Shown here piece after piece: positions 43,249 to 43,306 of a stretch of DNA of 43,306 bases. Both the position numbers and the translations under genes were made by a program. The stretch's first letter is position 1; every line of letters begins with the position of its first letter. The stretch is taken from the NCBI GenBank assembly GCA_946478985.1, contig CAMLDZ010000014.1, positions 1 to 43,306 of the forward strand, given 5' to 3'. This DNA comes from an uncultured Solimonas sp. (GTDB lineage Bacteria > Pseudomonadota > Gammaproteobacteria > Nevskiales > Nevskiaceae). A model generated the notes under the pieces. That model was not told the origin of the DNA. It did not search any database and saw only the letters and a program-made list of their open reading frames with translations.

Positions 43249-43306
43249 GCCGAATCGACATTCATCCTCTACGCTTGGGGGATGAGAAGCCAATCGAAGC
43301 CATCGA
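43249..43306 (+). other. End of window; possible start of another gene
   Basis: After radC an ATG at 43282, preceded by GGGGG, opens a frame (MRSQSKPS) that runs off the edge. It is too short to judge. Confidence 0.2.

Overview
This is a GC-rich (about two-thirds G+C by eye) chromosomal segment of a gammaproteobacterium. It is densely packed with conserved housekeeping genes, and I see no phage, transposase, CRISPR array or defence island. Gene order links it to Pseudomonas-type gammaproteobacteria: argJ-mutT; pilBCD-coaE-zapD-yacG; rhlB divergent from trxA-rho; asmA-x-mutY-yggX; thiS/thiG-trmB; and xthA(crc)/pyrE-argB-dut-coaBC-radC. My inference is a member of the Nevskiales/Solimonadaceae or a nearby order. 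That placement rests on gene order and protein style, not on a search.

Layout. 1-646: 5' part of a TonB-receptor-like gene, cut by the window edge, with a long leader. 1.3-3.4 kb: argJ and a MutT/ThiE-like fusion. 3.4-9.0 kb, minus strand: pilB-pilC-pilD-coaE-zapD-yacG. 9.1-12.5 kb: trxA-rho, with rhlB divergent. 12.6-13.8 kb: PBP7-type endopeptidase. 13.8-15.9 kb: the divergent pair yrfG/cysQ, then an M15 peptidase that overlaps a membrane acyltransferase tail to tail. 17.1-18.9 kb: methionine salvage genes mtnB-mtnD-mtnC. 19.0-22.5 kb: mgtE, with an ABC exporter divergent. 22.6-25.7 kb: an AcoR-like regulator and the formaldehyde-detoxification genes frmA-fghA. 25.7-28.5 kb: PaaI-like thioesterase, tRNA-Phe, then yggX-mutY and an SRPBCC protein (read asmA-SRPBCC-mutY-yggX on the minus strand). 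28.5-33.1 kb: asmA, thiS, tRNA-Gly(CCC), thiG, trmB. 33.2-37.8 kb: a prkB-type kinase, a decayed inverted-repeat element, tas, two small genes, ampG. 37.7-43.2 kb: xthA/pyrE, a DUF4124 protein, argB-dut-coaBC and radC.

How the genes work together. Clear co-transcribed sets are argJ-mutT (1-base overlap), pilBCD-coaE, mtnBDC (ATGA overlaps), frmA-fghA (1-base overlap), mutY-yggX (ATGA overlap), xthA-ampG (11-base overlap) and coaBC-dut-argB. Convergent pairs are nearly always jammed together or overlapping, with no room for a terminator between them.

I did not find a wholly new multi-gene system. The features that best repay a second look are regulatory. First, a signal-peptide protein gene has no ATG/GTG/TTG start but a strong Shine-Dalgarno sequence in front of an in-frame ATC. 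Second, an AcoR-type regulator lacks its AAA+ domain and sits beside a palindrome at an ideal activator position for frmA. Third, the same 13-bp palindrome lies at the centre of two divergent intergenic regions. Fourth, a strong plus-strand intrinsic terminator has no plus-strand gene in front of it. Fifth, tRNA-Gly is placed between divergent thiS and thiG.
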